This document shows positions 34,365 through 46,165 of a stretch of 64,000 nucleotides of DNA, one piece after another. Both the position numbers and the translations under genes were made by a program. Source of the stretch: Arbacia lixula (lineage: Eukaryota; Echinodermata; Echinoidea; Arbacioida; Arbaciidae). The stretch is from NCBI GenBank assembly GCA_963669155.1, contig OZ022585.1, positions 4,809,024 through 4,873,023 on the forward strand, written 5' to 3'. The notes beneath the pieces were generated by a model. It did not search any database, was not told where the DNA came from, and was given only the letters and a program-made list of their open reading frames with translations. The first letter of the stretch is position 1. Every line of letters begins with the position of its first letter.

Positions 34365-37300
34365 ATGGCTGCCCCGAAGGGTGCATTCGTGCGCGTTGCC
34401 TCGGCTTTCCGGAACTCAATTTCACGTAAGTGTATCTGTCGGTTACTTTCGAAGAGCATAACTGTTGATTCATACGGGATATTATTTTGTTTGCATGAAA
34501 AAATGTATGGCAGTGTGGGGTATGATCGAAGGGAGGGTACGTGTTTGAGGGGATAGGGTGTATTAGCTAGGGAGGGAGTACGTGGAGAGAGTGTATAATC
34601 ATACTATGGCATGAGGGGAGGGTGTTTTTGGCTGGAGAGGGTGTTTGAGGGGAGGATCGAAGTATGAGGGGATGTGGGTATAGGGAGGGGGTATGAGGGG
34701 AGGGGGTATAAAGGGTATGAGGGGAGGGTGTTTGAGGGGAGGGGGTATGAGGGGATGAGGTATGCATGAGGGCCGGAGAGCTAGAGAGGGGGTATGCATG
34801 CTGAGGGGAGGGGGTATGAGGGGATCAGGGGGTATGCATGAAGGGAGGGTGTTTGATCGAGGGGAGGGTGTTTGAGGGGAGCTAGGAGTATGAGGAGATG
34901 AGCTAGGGTGTATAGGGAGGGGGTATGAGGGGATCAAGGGTCTATGAGGGGAGGTGGATCGAGGGGAGGGCGAGGGGAGGGGGTATGCATGAGGGAAGGG
35001 TGTTTGAGGGGAGGGTGTTTGATCGAGGGGAGCTCGGGTGTTTGAGGGAAGGGAGTATGAGGGGATGGAGGTGTATAGGGAGGGGTGTGAGGGGATCAAG
35101 GATGTAGGGAGAGGTATGGAGGGGGTATGATGGGGGAGGTTGTTTGAGGGGAGAGGGTTGAAGGGAGGGTGTTTGAGGGGAGGGTGTTTGAGGGGAGGGT
35201 GTTTGAGGGGAGGGTGTTTGATCGAGGGGAGGGTGTTTGGTCGAGGGGAGGGAGTATAATGAGGGATGAGGGTGTATAGGGAGGGGGTGTGAGGGGATCA
35301 AGGATGAAAGGGAGGGGTATGGAGGGGGTATGATGGGGGAGGTTGTTTGAGGGGAGGGTATGAGGGAGGGGATATGATGGGAGGGTGTTTGAGGGGAGGG
35401 TGTTTGATCGAGGGGAGGGTGTTTGAGGGGAGGGGTATGAGCTAGGGAGGGGATATGATGGGTGTTTGAGGGGAGGGCGGGGTATGATGTGAGAGTGTTT
35501 GAGGGGAGGGTGTATGACGGGAGGGTGTATGAGGGGAGGGTGTTCGAGGGGAGGGGGTATGAGGGGAGGGTGTATGAGGGGAGGGGATGTGATGGGAGGG
35601 TGTTTGAGGGGAGGGGTATGATGGGAGGGTGTTTGAGGGGAGGGTGTTTGAGGGGAGGGTGTTTGATTGAGGGGAGGGTGTTTGAGGGGAGGGGTATGAT
35701 GGGAGGGTGTTTGAGGGGAGGGTGTTTGATCGAGGGGAGGGTGTTTGAGGGGAGGGGTATGAGGGGAGGGTGTTTGAGGGGAGGGTGTTTGATCGAGGGG
35801 AGGGTGTTTGAGGGGATCGAGGGGTATGAAGGGAGGGGATATGAATGGGAGGGTGTTTGAGGGGAGGGTGTTTGAGGGGAGGGTGTTTGATCGAGGGGAG
35901 GGTGTTTGAGGGGAGGGGTATGAGGGGAGGGGATATGAATGGGAGGGTGTTTGAGGGGAGGGTGTTTGAGGGGAGGGTGTTTGAGGGGAGGGTGTTTGAG
36001 GGGAGGGGTATGAGGGGAGGGTGTTTGAGGGGAGGGGTATGAGGGGAGGGTGTTTGAGGGGAGGGGTATGAGGGGAGGGTGTTTGAGGGGAGGGGTATGA
36101 GGGGAGGGTGTTCAAGGGGAGGTTGTAAGAGAGAATCGAGGGTGTATGAGGGGAGGGGGCATGATGAGGTGATGGTGTTTCAGGCCGGGAGTATAAGAGG
36201 TGGGTTTAATGAAGGGGGAGGGAGTGAGTGGAGGGGGTATGAGGGGTGGGAATATGAGGGGAGGGCCGGGTTTGGGGGGGATATGAAGGAAGGGGGGTAT
36301 AGGAGGGGGTGGGAGTGGAGTCGGTATATATGAAGGGAGGGCATATGAGGGGAGGGGACGTATGAGGTGAGAAAAATATTAGTGAAGGTTCGATGAAAAT
36401 CCATCAAGGGATAAGAAAGTTATTTGATTTTGAAGTTCCAATTTTGTGACGTCACGTGCGAGCTGCTCTCCTATGTGTTGTGTACAATATATATATAAAT
36501 TGCTCTTTTTCTGTTTTTGACAACAAAATGATTTTTTTTCATACAGGTATGTGTGTAAAAATGTATATCTGATGACGAATTCAGAGGTACACGGGTGCAC
36601 ATTATTTTGAGAAAATGCTCATTTTCGAGAAAAAAATTTGTACACAACATATAGGAGAGCACCTCACACTTGACGTCACAAAATCAAAATTTAAAATATC
36701 ATAACTTCCTTATCCCTTGATGGATTTTCATCTAACCTTCACTAATATTTTTCTTTCATGTGTCTGCTTTAATTGAAACAAAAGTAATTTCAGGGTGAGG
36801 TATATCCCTTTAACAGCTGTCAACGTAGCTGTTTGGGTGCAATTACAAATTTGAGGTTCAAGATTGATAAGCTTCTCGGTTTGTACCTCATTTTAACTGG
36901 TCTGTTATCTTCTTTTCAGCGGAGGGTCCTTTCCAGCCGGAGAAGGGGCGCTACCACCTGTATGTGTCCCTGGCCTGCCCCTGGGCCCACCGCACCCTGA
37001 TCATCAGGAAGCTGAAAGGCCTGGAGTCTGTGCTGGGATACACTGTGGTGGACTGGTTCATGGGTGAAAAGGGATGGACCTTCACAGACAAGGTAACAAG
37101 TTAGCTCAGTGTTTCCACTTTCCAAATATAAAATTCTTGATGTGTACTATAATTTTCTGGAATTTACCACTATTTCCTTAATTAGTACAAAAAAGTGCCC
37201 AGAGTCGCTATAAGCGGACACTTTATGCTTTCCTTGATTATTCTCAGATTTCCTGAAGTTCCTTAGAATTATTTTACATTCTGCAAATTTCCTTGACAAC

Positions 37301-40300
37301 ACCAACATTTTCTGAATTTTAGGAGGAATAGAAACACTGAGTTTGCTCCTGCATGATGCCTAATACTATGCTCCTTATGGTTGTGCATGTAATTATAGTG
37401 TTTTGTCATTTAAGTTCATTTTCCTCTCTCTGCCTCAAATCATTTTGTTTCCATGTTTATGACCACTTTCCAAAGCCCATTTACTATGAAAGTTATAGAG
37501 TTTTATGGGACTAGCCCCCAAATGACATTTACTGGAATTCATGCTGGTACTGTTATGTAGTTAAGGTTCATTCTCTGTGGAATATACATGAACCATTATA
37601 AATCTAAGAAAGTGGTCCTCTATTCACTACAATCTTATGAGAGAACCAGTATATAGTCAGAGATATCAGGGTGTTTGAATCAGAGGAAGATATAGTAGTT
37701 GAAAGAGATGCAGATACTTGTAGTCCAGTAGTGACTATCAGACATAGATCATCAACTTGATAGCCAGCTTAATACTCACTTAAGAGATTAGAGAAAAAAA
37801 CCTTAACTTAAAGTAGATATTTATTTTCCCCACAGCAACCACAGACATCTCTTGACACCATCAATAACTGCAGCACTATGAGAGAGGTGTACCAAATAGC
37901 CGAGCCAGGTAGGCCTATGTGACCAAATAAGTACATATTTTTTTACTTTCATGTTGGATGCATTAATTGTGCTAGTCTTCAACAATTGACAGCATGCCCT
38001 GAAACAAAAGGGAAACAAATGGAGCAATGCATATATATGTCACTATTTCCTCGTGACTCACAGTTCTGCAGTAGGTGGTAGATGGCTATGGAATGTTGTC
38101 AGAAACATATTTAGAAATGTTAACCCTCAAGGATAGAAGTATTAACCTTGATTGTGAAAATGACATACACTACAGCTCAAAGGAATTGGCATAGGGAAAG
38201 GGAAAGTGAAGAAAGGGAAGGAGCCACGTACAGTTTTAAACTGCGGTATATTTTGTCCAGTTCAGCATGAAACAGGATGCATTTTAGAATGGTGATCATA
38301 TATACTTATAGAATGGTGCAGCATTGTATGTTTACCCTTCTCAACCTCTTATTGTTAGTGTATATAAATGGTATTAAAATTCTGAATATTGGAAACATGC
38401 ATGAAATGTTAAATTGGTAATCTTGTATCCAGGCTACAGGCTTGAATTGTTTGGCCTTTCAAGAAATGTAGATTCTCTTTGCCCCTAGCTTGCACAACAC
38501 TCCACAGAATGCTGTGATTACATATGGAATGGTTTAGTATCGTTTGCCCTTCTCAATCTCTAATCGTTAGTGGATATTTGATAGCCGATACTTTCAAGCA
38601 ACATCTATGGTAGTGAAATACTGAATATTGAAAACATGCATGATCTTAAAACCAGTAATCTTGTTGTATTCAGGCTACAGTGGCCGTGTGACCGTGCCCG
38701 TTCTCTGGGACACCCAGAACAAGACCATCGTCAACAACGAGTCCTCCGAGATCATCCGCTTTCTCAACAGCGAGTTCAACGCTTTCTGTGCGACCGAGGA
38801 GCAACGCAAGCTGGATTTGTATCCCAAGCACCTGGCTGAAAAGATTGATGAAGTGAACGCTTTTGTGTATGAGTAAGTATCCCCATTTGCAACCATTTTT
38901 TTTTAGGGAAGTGGGGGGGGGGGGGGGGTGGATTGCGGTCTTGACCTTTAGGCTACAAGAACTACAGAGGTTTTTGACAACCCGCCGGAAACCTCTTCCA
39001 AATCTAATGATAGCTTAATTTTTGCTTGAATTCAGTTTCCATCTCTATCATCGAGAGAGTTTTCACACAGTATTTTCTTCCATTAGGTAGTATTAAAATT
39101 TTTTTTTTTAAAGAAATGGTTGCTCTAGTTTCTTATTCATTTCTTTTTCATTCATTGCAGTAATATCAACAATGGCGTGTACAAGAGTGGTTTTGCGAAA
39201 AGCCAAGAGGCGTATGATGCAGCAGTAGTGCCGCTCTTTGATGCTCTCGATAAGGTATTGTATTTCTCCAGCATGTACACAACAAAACACATACAAATTA
39301 TTTTTCTTGTTAAGAACAACCCTAGAGTTAGATCTGGTCTTTAAGACCTAGTTTAGCCCAGTTGGTTTTCTGCATTTATGCATAATTGACTTTTGTAAGC
39401 TTGATTCTCTGATGCATATATAGATACAAAAAGAAAATATTTTCTGAGGAAAAGTCAAAATATTTTTTTCCAAAATGGATTAAATCCATATAATTTAACC
39501 TCTTTGGATAAGAGTTGTTTAAGAGGGATGTTACTAAATATATATGTATATCTGTCTCTGAAGAAAGTTTTTATACCACAGTACATGTTGCATGCACTAG
39601 CTGCATATTTCATATTAAAGGGAATATACTGTACTGGGAAGACAAAAAAAACCTTCAAAAGGTGATCGTGAGCAATCTCCTTGCCAATGGTATTAAATTC
39701 ATGTATTGTCTATTTTAGAAACTTGCTGAAAGTTATTTGCCCTTAAATTATTCACATTTGAAGTAATTAGTCAAAATTTGTGAAATCCTCAAAATGTTCG
39801 AGCTGAACATTTTTAGGATTTATGATTTAATCACTAATTATTCCAAATGTTGATAATTTAAGGGCAAATAACTTTCAGCGAGTTTCTAAAATGGAAAATA
39901 CATGAATTTAATACCATTGGCAAGGAGATTGCTCACGATCACCTTTTGAAGGCTTTTTTGCCTTCCCAGTACAGTATATTCACTTTAACATTGCATAATA
40001 TCCAGTGGACACAATGGCAGTGCTTGTGAGCAACCAGTCACGCTCGATATACAGCCTTTGTTTATGCACACGCACGGTACACACGTCCAGAGGCTGGGTA
40101 GTGCGAAATAATCTTATTTCTAGCTGTGAGGTCTTGTGGTCTAAAATGCATGTAGCATATTGGTTAACATTGATATTGAAGTGGTGTAAATGTGTGTGTT
40201 TGTGGCACAGGTTGAAGAGATTCTGTCCAAGTCTCGTTATCTGTGCGGGGACCAGCTGACCGAAGCTGATGTCCGTTTGTTCACAACTCTTGTGCGCTTC

Positions 40301-41781
40301 GACAAGGTCTATGTACATCACTTCAAGGTGAGGATGTCATTCTTTACAGGGTCAAAGTGTGTCATTCTTTTGTGGATCCGACTTTCAGCGTGGTATATAT
40401 GTGTGTACAAAACCGACAATGAATGAGTGAATGACATGATTACTTTTTTTTTAAATACTTTAAAAAGAAAAGATAGAGATTTAACACAGACAACTTAAAA
40501 TTTGGTGTATTCATACCAAACTATTTCAGCAGATAGGTAGTGGATGGCTGCTCTTGTTGCATGCATAGCTGCTATTTTAGTTGGTTCGCTATGGAGTAGA
40601 TTGACAGTTGATTACTTATGGAACTAGGACGGTCAAGGAAAGAGAGACAAATCAGAGATATGTATGAGTGACATTTTTTTGTAAAGTTGAAGGAGTGATA
40701 CCAAAATTATGGCTTCTTGAAGCACATTTTTTCACCATGAATTTTCTTCAAGAAATCATGCTGTGTAAAGATTTTCCACTTATGTTTACAAAATGTAGAA
40801 ATCCTGCACCAATGTGGTCCATTGTTTCCATACCGGTAAAGTAATTTATGTAACTTTGTCATTCAAAGAATTACGAGTATTTCATTTGTTTTAATCTCAC
40901 CATAACATTGATTAATGACCTTTCTTGGGAGACAAAATCTAAGATGGTTGTACCTGCACGCTTTTCTTTCCAGTGTAACAAGAAGAGGATAGTGGACTAC
41001 CCCAACATGTGGGGCTTCCTACGAGACATGTACCAAACCGACGGAGTGAAGGAGACGGTGGACTTCGAACACATCGAGAAGCATTACCAGGTAGGGCTAG
41101 CAACAATTTTTAGGGCCATGTTGCATGAAGATTTTAATGTAGCAACTACCATAGCAATGACCAATAAGCTTTGAGCATTGCAGCTGTTGGCATGGTAGTT
41201 GCCATCAATAGTAAGTTTCAATCATTGTACATCTATGCCCCTATTTGAACAATTTCAGAAAAAAAGTTCAGATTAACGTAAATTCTATCACTATCTGCCT
41301 TCCACTTTCTTTCCCTCTATCTCTCTTCTACACTTTCTTTCTCTCTTACTCCCATCTCTCTTCCACCCGCTATATTTCTCTGTCTATCTCTTTCCAGCTC
41401 CCTTCCGTGCTTTTTACTCTCTCTCTCTAGCTCTCTTCCACCTTCTTTCTCTCTCTCTTGTCATCTCTCCATCTGTCTTCCTTTTTTCTCTTTCCTTTGA
41501 TCATCACGTCTTCTCAGGATCTCCCATCACGCTTTCTCCATCATAGGGAAGAATCAGTTGTGTTTTGAGATTCAGTAAAGCATTTTGAGCAGTAGTAAAA
41601 TTATTGATAAAATTAAAATATAAAATTAATACTAATAGTCACTAAACTGAAAGTTTGTTTCATCTCTTTAAAATATGAACAGGTGAGCCATACTTCCATC
41701 AACCCATTTGGGATTGTTGCCATTGGACCCGATTTCAACCTGGATGAACCGCATGGAAGAGACACCAAATTCTCAAAATAA
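34365..41781 (+). CDS. Glutathionyl-hydroquinone reductase (Xi-class GST), eight exons
   Basis: Members of this family (YqjG, ECM4, PcpF) use glutathione to reduce glutathionyl-hydroquinones to hydroquinones. Coding exons are 34365-34425, 36920-37092, 37836-37908, 38674-38872, 39161-39254, 40211-40327, 40974-41090 and 41683-41781 (TAA 41779-41781). All are GT-AG and in phase, giving 310 residues. The thioredoxin-fold motif [14 protein letters not shown] puts the catalytic Cys at residue 40, equivalent to Cys63 of E. coli Yqj[43 protein letters not shown] and [10 protein letters not shown] are family landmarks. Compared with the roughly 328-residue bacterial protein, the N-terminus is shorter, starting just before the conserved SAFRN motif. 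The first 20 residues lack acidic residues and could act as a weak mitochondrial signal (inference). An AATAAA lies at 41842-41847. Exons 2-8 are near certain; exon 1 is supported by phase and by the SAFRN match. Confidence 0.93.
34523..36365 (+). repeat. G-rich 15-bp minisatellite in reductase intron 1
   Basis: About 1.8 kb of GGGTGTTTGAGGGGA-type units, mixed with GGGGTATGAGGGGAG and ATCGAGGGGAG variants, becomes more regular toward 35400-36130. Because the dominant unit is 15 bp, both strands keep long open frames (a Pro/Ser/Thr/His repeat frame of 339 codons on the minus strand). These are artefacts. The dense GGGGAGGG pairs are strong G-quadruplex candidates, with the G-rich strand non-template for the host gene. 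Confidence 0.95.
36366..36813. mobile_element. Family A element, left end truncated
   Basis: It carries AAAAATATTAGTGAAGGTTC, TTTGTGACGTCACGTGCGAG, the inverted arm with CTTGACGTCACAAAATC, and the terminus AGGGTGAGGTATATCCCTTT. The left terminus is missing where the minisatellite ends, so the junction lies within the element. It is about 100 bases upstream of reductase exon 2. Confidence 0.7.
38229..38275 (+). repeat. Short dispersed motif shared with 52647-52688
   Basis: About 42 bases starting AGTTTTAAACTGCGGTATAT and ending TCCAGTTCAGCATGAA occur here in a reductase intron, and nearly unchanged at 52647-52688 between OSTM1 and RPF2. The unit boundaries are unknown. Confidence 0.6.
39615..39988. 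mobile_element. Family B near-palindromic element, copy 3
   Basis: It starts TTAAAGGGAATATACTGTAC and ends ACAGTATATTCACTTTAA. The centre reads AATGTTCGAGCTGAACATT. It lies in the intron between reductase exons 5 and 6. Confidence 0.85.
41112..41232. mobile_element. Diverged family C element
   Basis: It is bounded by GGGCCATGTTGCATGAAG and a decayed right end. The arms carry GTAGCAACTACCATAGCAA and CATGGTAGTTGCCATCAA. It begins about 20 bases after the reductase exon 7 donor. A pyrimidine-rich stretch with CTCTCTCTCT runs follows at about 41290-41500. Confidence 0.6.
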
Positions 41782-43260
41782 GGCCTTATACTCTTTTTTT
41801 TTATAAAAAAATTATTTGGATGTTTTCATGGTGAGAGTACTAATAAATACTATTTAGAATATAAGTAAAACTTTTGGTGGTTGTATTCTTTCTAATCTTT
41901 CTCTATGAAAACCAAAACTTTCTTAAAGTTAGAAAAAGTCACTGTTTTCTTGTTATTCTGAGTATGCCATAGAGTTGATATTGGGGGACATCTACTAAAC
42001 AAACGCAGGAATGTTCCTGGTGATATACTACAAAAAAAAAAGAGGAGAATCTGTGATATGGCCCTACTCAAGAACGATCTCACAATCCTATTTTGAAGCA
42101 AAGTATAGCGTAACATCATTAATGACAGATGCATGCAGAAGAATGGACCAAAGCATTGCCAATGACATACTCTTCTTCAAAGTTTAGATGTGTATTTTCA
42201 GGGATAGTGTAAAGCATTTCGAGAATACCACAATATAGTCTGGCAGCTGGTGCCTTTATTGATGTTCGCACAAATGTATTTAATGCTCAATATTCTGAAT
42301 TTGAAACTTTTTTTATAGTTACTATATCAAGATTTCTTTAATCATGTTTTTAACTGTAATATTACTCGAGTTTGTGAAGCATATTGTATTTCAATGGACT
42401 TATTTCAAATTTGTGAATGAAAACATAGATTCAGAAGTATGCTGCTGTGTGTTGTTCTTATTATTGCTTTCTAAGTTTTGTAATACATGTATATCATTTG
42501 CAATATCATTTGAAGATTTCATTAATCATTTAATGAATACCCGGTAGGTCATACCAAAAGCAATGGTATTCATTACAAATATATTGATTATTGTGATGTT
42601 TATCATACGTTTGTTATCTTTATTATATCTAGTACATGTACCTAATGTTCAGATAGTAATTAAAGCTTGAATTCCAAGAATATTTCAGCTTGTGCAAGAA
42701 TTTTGATGAAATTATTAACAAAGAAGGAAATCCATTACTCACGTCATGTATAAGCAACATGTTATATAACTCACCAATGGCTGACTGTAAATAATTCAAT
42801 TACATGAATTGTTATATGTATCGTATACTTCACCTACCGTATGCATGGTAAACATCAGGTAACTTTTGTATTCATACAATTGAAATACTGGGTCACTGTA
42901 TTCAAGCTGTGGACTATTAGAAAAGCAGGTGAAACATGTGAAACTTCGATTCCAGAATATTTATTTCGTTTTAGGTTCCCTTGTGTACCAGTTGGAATTT
43001 GCATGTTTTTAGATGCAGGTCAAAAAGGTCTCTGAAATACACATTACCAGTACAAATATGTAATTCTTGCTAACCCTCACACAACCAAGTTGTGATTTAC
43101 AGAATGACTTGCTACACAATTTGTGGGCCAATAGTAATGAAGGGTTAATTCAGCCAATACAAATATTCTTAGGAAATGTTTGTGCTACTGCTGTTGGTCG
43201 TGAAGACAATGACTGATTATGACAGTACTGTATGTGTATTGAAGTGTGGAAATAAATCAT
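41782..43260 (+). other. Reductase 3' UTR and flank
   Basis: The first AATAAA is at 41842-41847, only about 60 bases after the stop. A second is at 43251-43256. The intervening AT-rich sequence has no recognisable gene, so the message could end at either signal. At 43310-43500 there is a pyrimidine-rich stretch. Confidence 0.45.
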
Positions 43261-43506
43261 ATTCAATTATAATTGATTGTTTAATAATGGATATTTTTTA
43301 TTTGATTTCTGTCCTTCTTTCACCTTCTTTCTTTTCATTCCTTCCTTCTCTTATCACTCCCCTATCATTCCATTTGTTATTCCTCTCTCTATACGTCTTT
43401 CTGTCCTTCTCTATCCTAGTCCTTCCTCCTCTCACCTCATCTCTTCCTCCTTCTTGTTTTGCAATTCCTCTCACCGTCACACTATCTCCCTCTTCTGCTA
43501 TCCTGG

Positions 43507-43675
43507 GTGGTGTTTCACCAAGCAGTTCGTAAGTTACGAACGACTTTATGAACGACTGGTGATCCCCTCTTGTGCTAAGTCAGATTCTCAGTGAACAGAG
43601 AGTGGTATTGCATTTAGCACAAGAAGGGATCACCAGTCGTTCGTAACTTACGAACAGCTTGGTGAAACACCCCCC
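43507..43675. mobile_element. Family D hairpin element
   Basis: The left arm (TGTTTCACCAAGCAGTTCGT, TAAGTTACGAACGAC, GGTGATCCC, CTTGTGCTAA) is complemented by the right arm (TTAGCACAAGAAGGGATCAC, CAGTCGTTCGTAACTTACGA, CAGCTTGGTGAAACACCC). Almost the whole 169 bp folds back, leaving a small loop near 43590. Partial copies are at 13531 and 19738. Confidence 0.8.
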
Positions 43676-44169
43676 TGGTATCATGCACTGACAGGCATTA
43701 CAATTGTGAATGTGGACTATGGCTACTAGGTTTCAAACGTAAACAAGAAATGTAAAAGAAAAATGATCATTATTCCCTTTTTTCCCTTTTTATCTTTTTA
43801 AGATAAATATTACATACCATATTAGAAATACAGTTTTATTAGAAATTTATTACAAAATCTGTGGCGTGTCTCTATAATTCATGTTGAAAGTATTACTTAC
43901 GAGATGAAACATCTTCACATACAATACCAGGTTAGCAATTACAACATGTACAGATTTTAACATTATTCTCAAGATGCCTCATGTAATCGATATTTGATCT
44001 GCATGGATATCATCCCCACAACATATGGAGATGGCAGCATAAAACACAATTACAAAATACATGTATATAAAACATAATATTCAGAAACTAGAGAAATTTT
44101 ACTGTGTAGTTGATTGGTAGGCTTATGTCTCCATCCTCCTGTGCAGAAAAATGAAGTATATGTATTGCC

Positions 44170-44900
44170 AAAATCTTTCATCTTTCACCCTCGAATGCAT
44201 GGAAAAGTTGTTATTTGGCTATAAAATACACCTTAATTGAGAGAGACGTGTCGTATGTCATCATTGTACCACATTTGGTCAAATATTACACAATATATCA
44301 GATAAACAGCAACATTTCACAATTTGACCTTGACATGTGACCTTTCTGAACCACGTCAGAATCACTCAATTGTCCCGCCATATATCATCATTGTACCAAG
44401 TTTGATGAAGTTAAATGTATTTCTCAAGTTACATTTCAGGATTTGACCTTGACCTGTGACCTTTGACCTATGTGACCCAACATGTAATCATTTAATTGCC
44501 CTGTCATATGTCATCATCACACAAAGTGTGATAAAGTTTTAACACTTTTTGAATTATGTAAAAAGTTCAATTTTAGAATTTGACCTTGACCTAGGACCTT
44601 TTAACTTTGACCTATCTGACCCAAAGTTTAATCAGTGAATTGTCTTGTTATACATTACCATTCAAGTATGTTTGTTGAAGTTTGGTTTGATACTTCTGGA
44701 GTTATCATGTAAAGAATGAAATTTTAAGATTTAACCTTGATGCCTGACGTGTGACCTTTAAACTTTGACGTACATTACCCTAAATCTAATCTAAACTAAA
44801 TTGCCCTGCCATACCAATTCGATGAAATTTTGTCAATTATTTTCTGAGTTACCACGTAAACGAGATCCAGATGGGTGGACGGACGGACAACCCAGAGTCA
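44170..44900 (+). repeat. Repeat rich in TGACCT hexamers
   Basis: Roughly 100-bp units repeat, each with TTTGACCTTGAC, TGACCTTT and a TCATCATTGTACCA-like block. TGACCTTTGACCT at 44457-44469 is a perfect direct repeat with one-base spacing. Related sequence lies at 49400-49520 and 49950-50060, inside OSTM1 introns. It probably represents a tandemly repeated dispersed element. Confidence 0.6.
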
Positions 44901-45050
44901 TAATGCCATCCGGTAACTTTGTCGCAGAGGCATAAAAGTACATGTGTAACACGTAATCTAATCTGACAGTCGTATAAATAGGAATTATGTCTTCTCATGT
45001 CCTAGATTTCACTTCTACTCTTGCAAGGCAACATCCTAGCATCATTATCT

Positions 45051-45199
45051 GGTTAATGTTGCATATAGGTTTTCAATTACCATAAATGGTAACTACCATG
45101 GCAATATTGCTTGACAGCCAATGAAATTGAAGTTTTCCATAGGTATTGCCATTGGTGCCAAAGTCACCATCAATGGTAAGTTTTATGCGACAGGGCCCT
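45051..45199. mobile_element. MITE-like family C element
   Basis: The left arm has TTGCATATAGGTTTTCAATT and TAACTACCATGGCAATATTG. The right arm has GTGCCAAAGTCACCATCAAT and ends GCGACAGGGCCC. It is mixed between the two C subfamilies. Confidence 0.65.
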
Positions 45200-45360
45200 G
45201 GAGGTGTAACAGGAAGTGTCCCTTTGCACCTCACCTCCTAATACCAATGCAACTTTTTGACTTGATTTCATGGTAGCTGCTCATACCAAACTATAAGAAT
45301 AGCACCCTGGTATGGAACCCATGGTAATTAAGCCGATATCGGTCCCTGCAGGCAAGATCT

Positions 45361-45520
45361 GGGCCCTGTTGCATAAAACTTACAATTAATGGTAACTCTG
45401 CCATTAATGGTAACTACCATGGTAACAATGTTCAACAGCCAATCAAATTCAAGGTTTCCATAGAATTTGCCATTGGTAGCAAAGTTACCATCAATGGAAA
45501 GTTTTATGCAACGGGACCCT
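45361..45520. mobile_element. MITE-like family C element, well preserved
   Basis: The ends GGGCCCTGTTGCATAAAACT and AGTTTTATGCAACGGGACCC are inverted. The inner blocks TTAATGGTAACTCTGCC and GGTAGCAAAGTTACCATCAA are intact. It is the best-preserved copy in the window. Confidence 0.75.
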
Positions 45521-45782
45521 GGAAGGTAGCATCGCTGCGGAACTCTGAGCCTTGGGTGGGATTGTGCGGAATGCGTAATAAGAAGGGTACATGTATTAGG
45601 ACTTCCACTTCCGACTCCTACCTCCTTTCTTTCCCAAACATGAAGCTCCATTCTGATATAATCAAGTCTGGATAAACTGCCACACTTTAAGGCAGATATG
45701 CACATAGAATAACATGCATGAAACTTGTAATCATGAAAGCATGTTAAGAGAAGAGATGTCTTTCTTCAGCAAAAACCTACCT

Positions 45783-45940
45783 GGGTCATGTTGTATATAG
45801 GTTTTCAATAATTGTAACTCAACATCAATGTTACTACCATGGCAACAACCAATGAGCTCTCATTATTGCCCTTGTTGCCATGGTAGTTACCATTGACAGT
45901 ACCTATATATAACACCTATATATATATGCAACATTGCCCT
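45783..45940. mobile_element. Family C-related element
   Basis: It opens GGGTCATGTTGTATATAGG and closes TATATGCAACATTGCCC. The arms contain ACTACCATGGCAACAACC and CCATGGTAGTTACCATTGA. It directly precedes a GC-richer non-repetitive patch at 45945-46145 whose role is unknown. Confidence 0.65.
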
Positions 45941-46165
45941 GGGGGTGTTTGTTGTAAAGGGGAAGGGGCAGTTACATAAGTGGCCATGCAGGCTCCATCT
46001 TTCTGCCACTATCCCAGAGGGTCCAGGAGGTAGAAGCATGTCGCTGGTCACCGCAGGGTGGTTGTGGTCCCAGCATACAGCCTGGCTGACGCAGACAGTC
46101 CTGGAGCCTGGTCCCGCCTCTCACGACTCCCTACATAGGACATAAGCCATTCATTCAGTACTGAC

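Noticed and set aside
35096-36115. 339-codon Pro/Ser/Thr/His repeat protein on the minus strand
   Set aside because: It arises from the 15-bp G-rich minisatellite, lies within a reductase intron, and the plus strand is equally open.
34365-41781. Reductase gene as bacterial contamination
   Set aside because: It is interrupted by seven GT-AG introns that contain the same repeats as neighbouring genes, so it belongs to the host genome.
45945-46145. GC-rich patch as the last exon of OSTM1
   Set aside because: In the required phase, candidate acceptors give short peptides without similarity to OSTM1 tails as I remember them.
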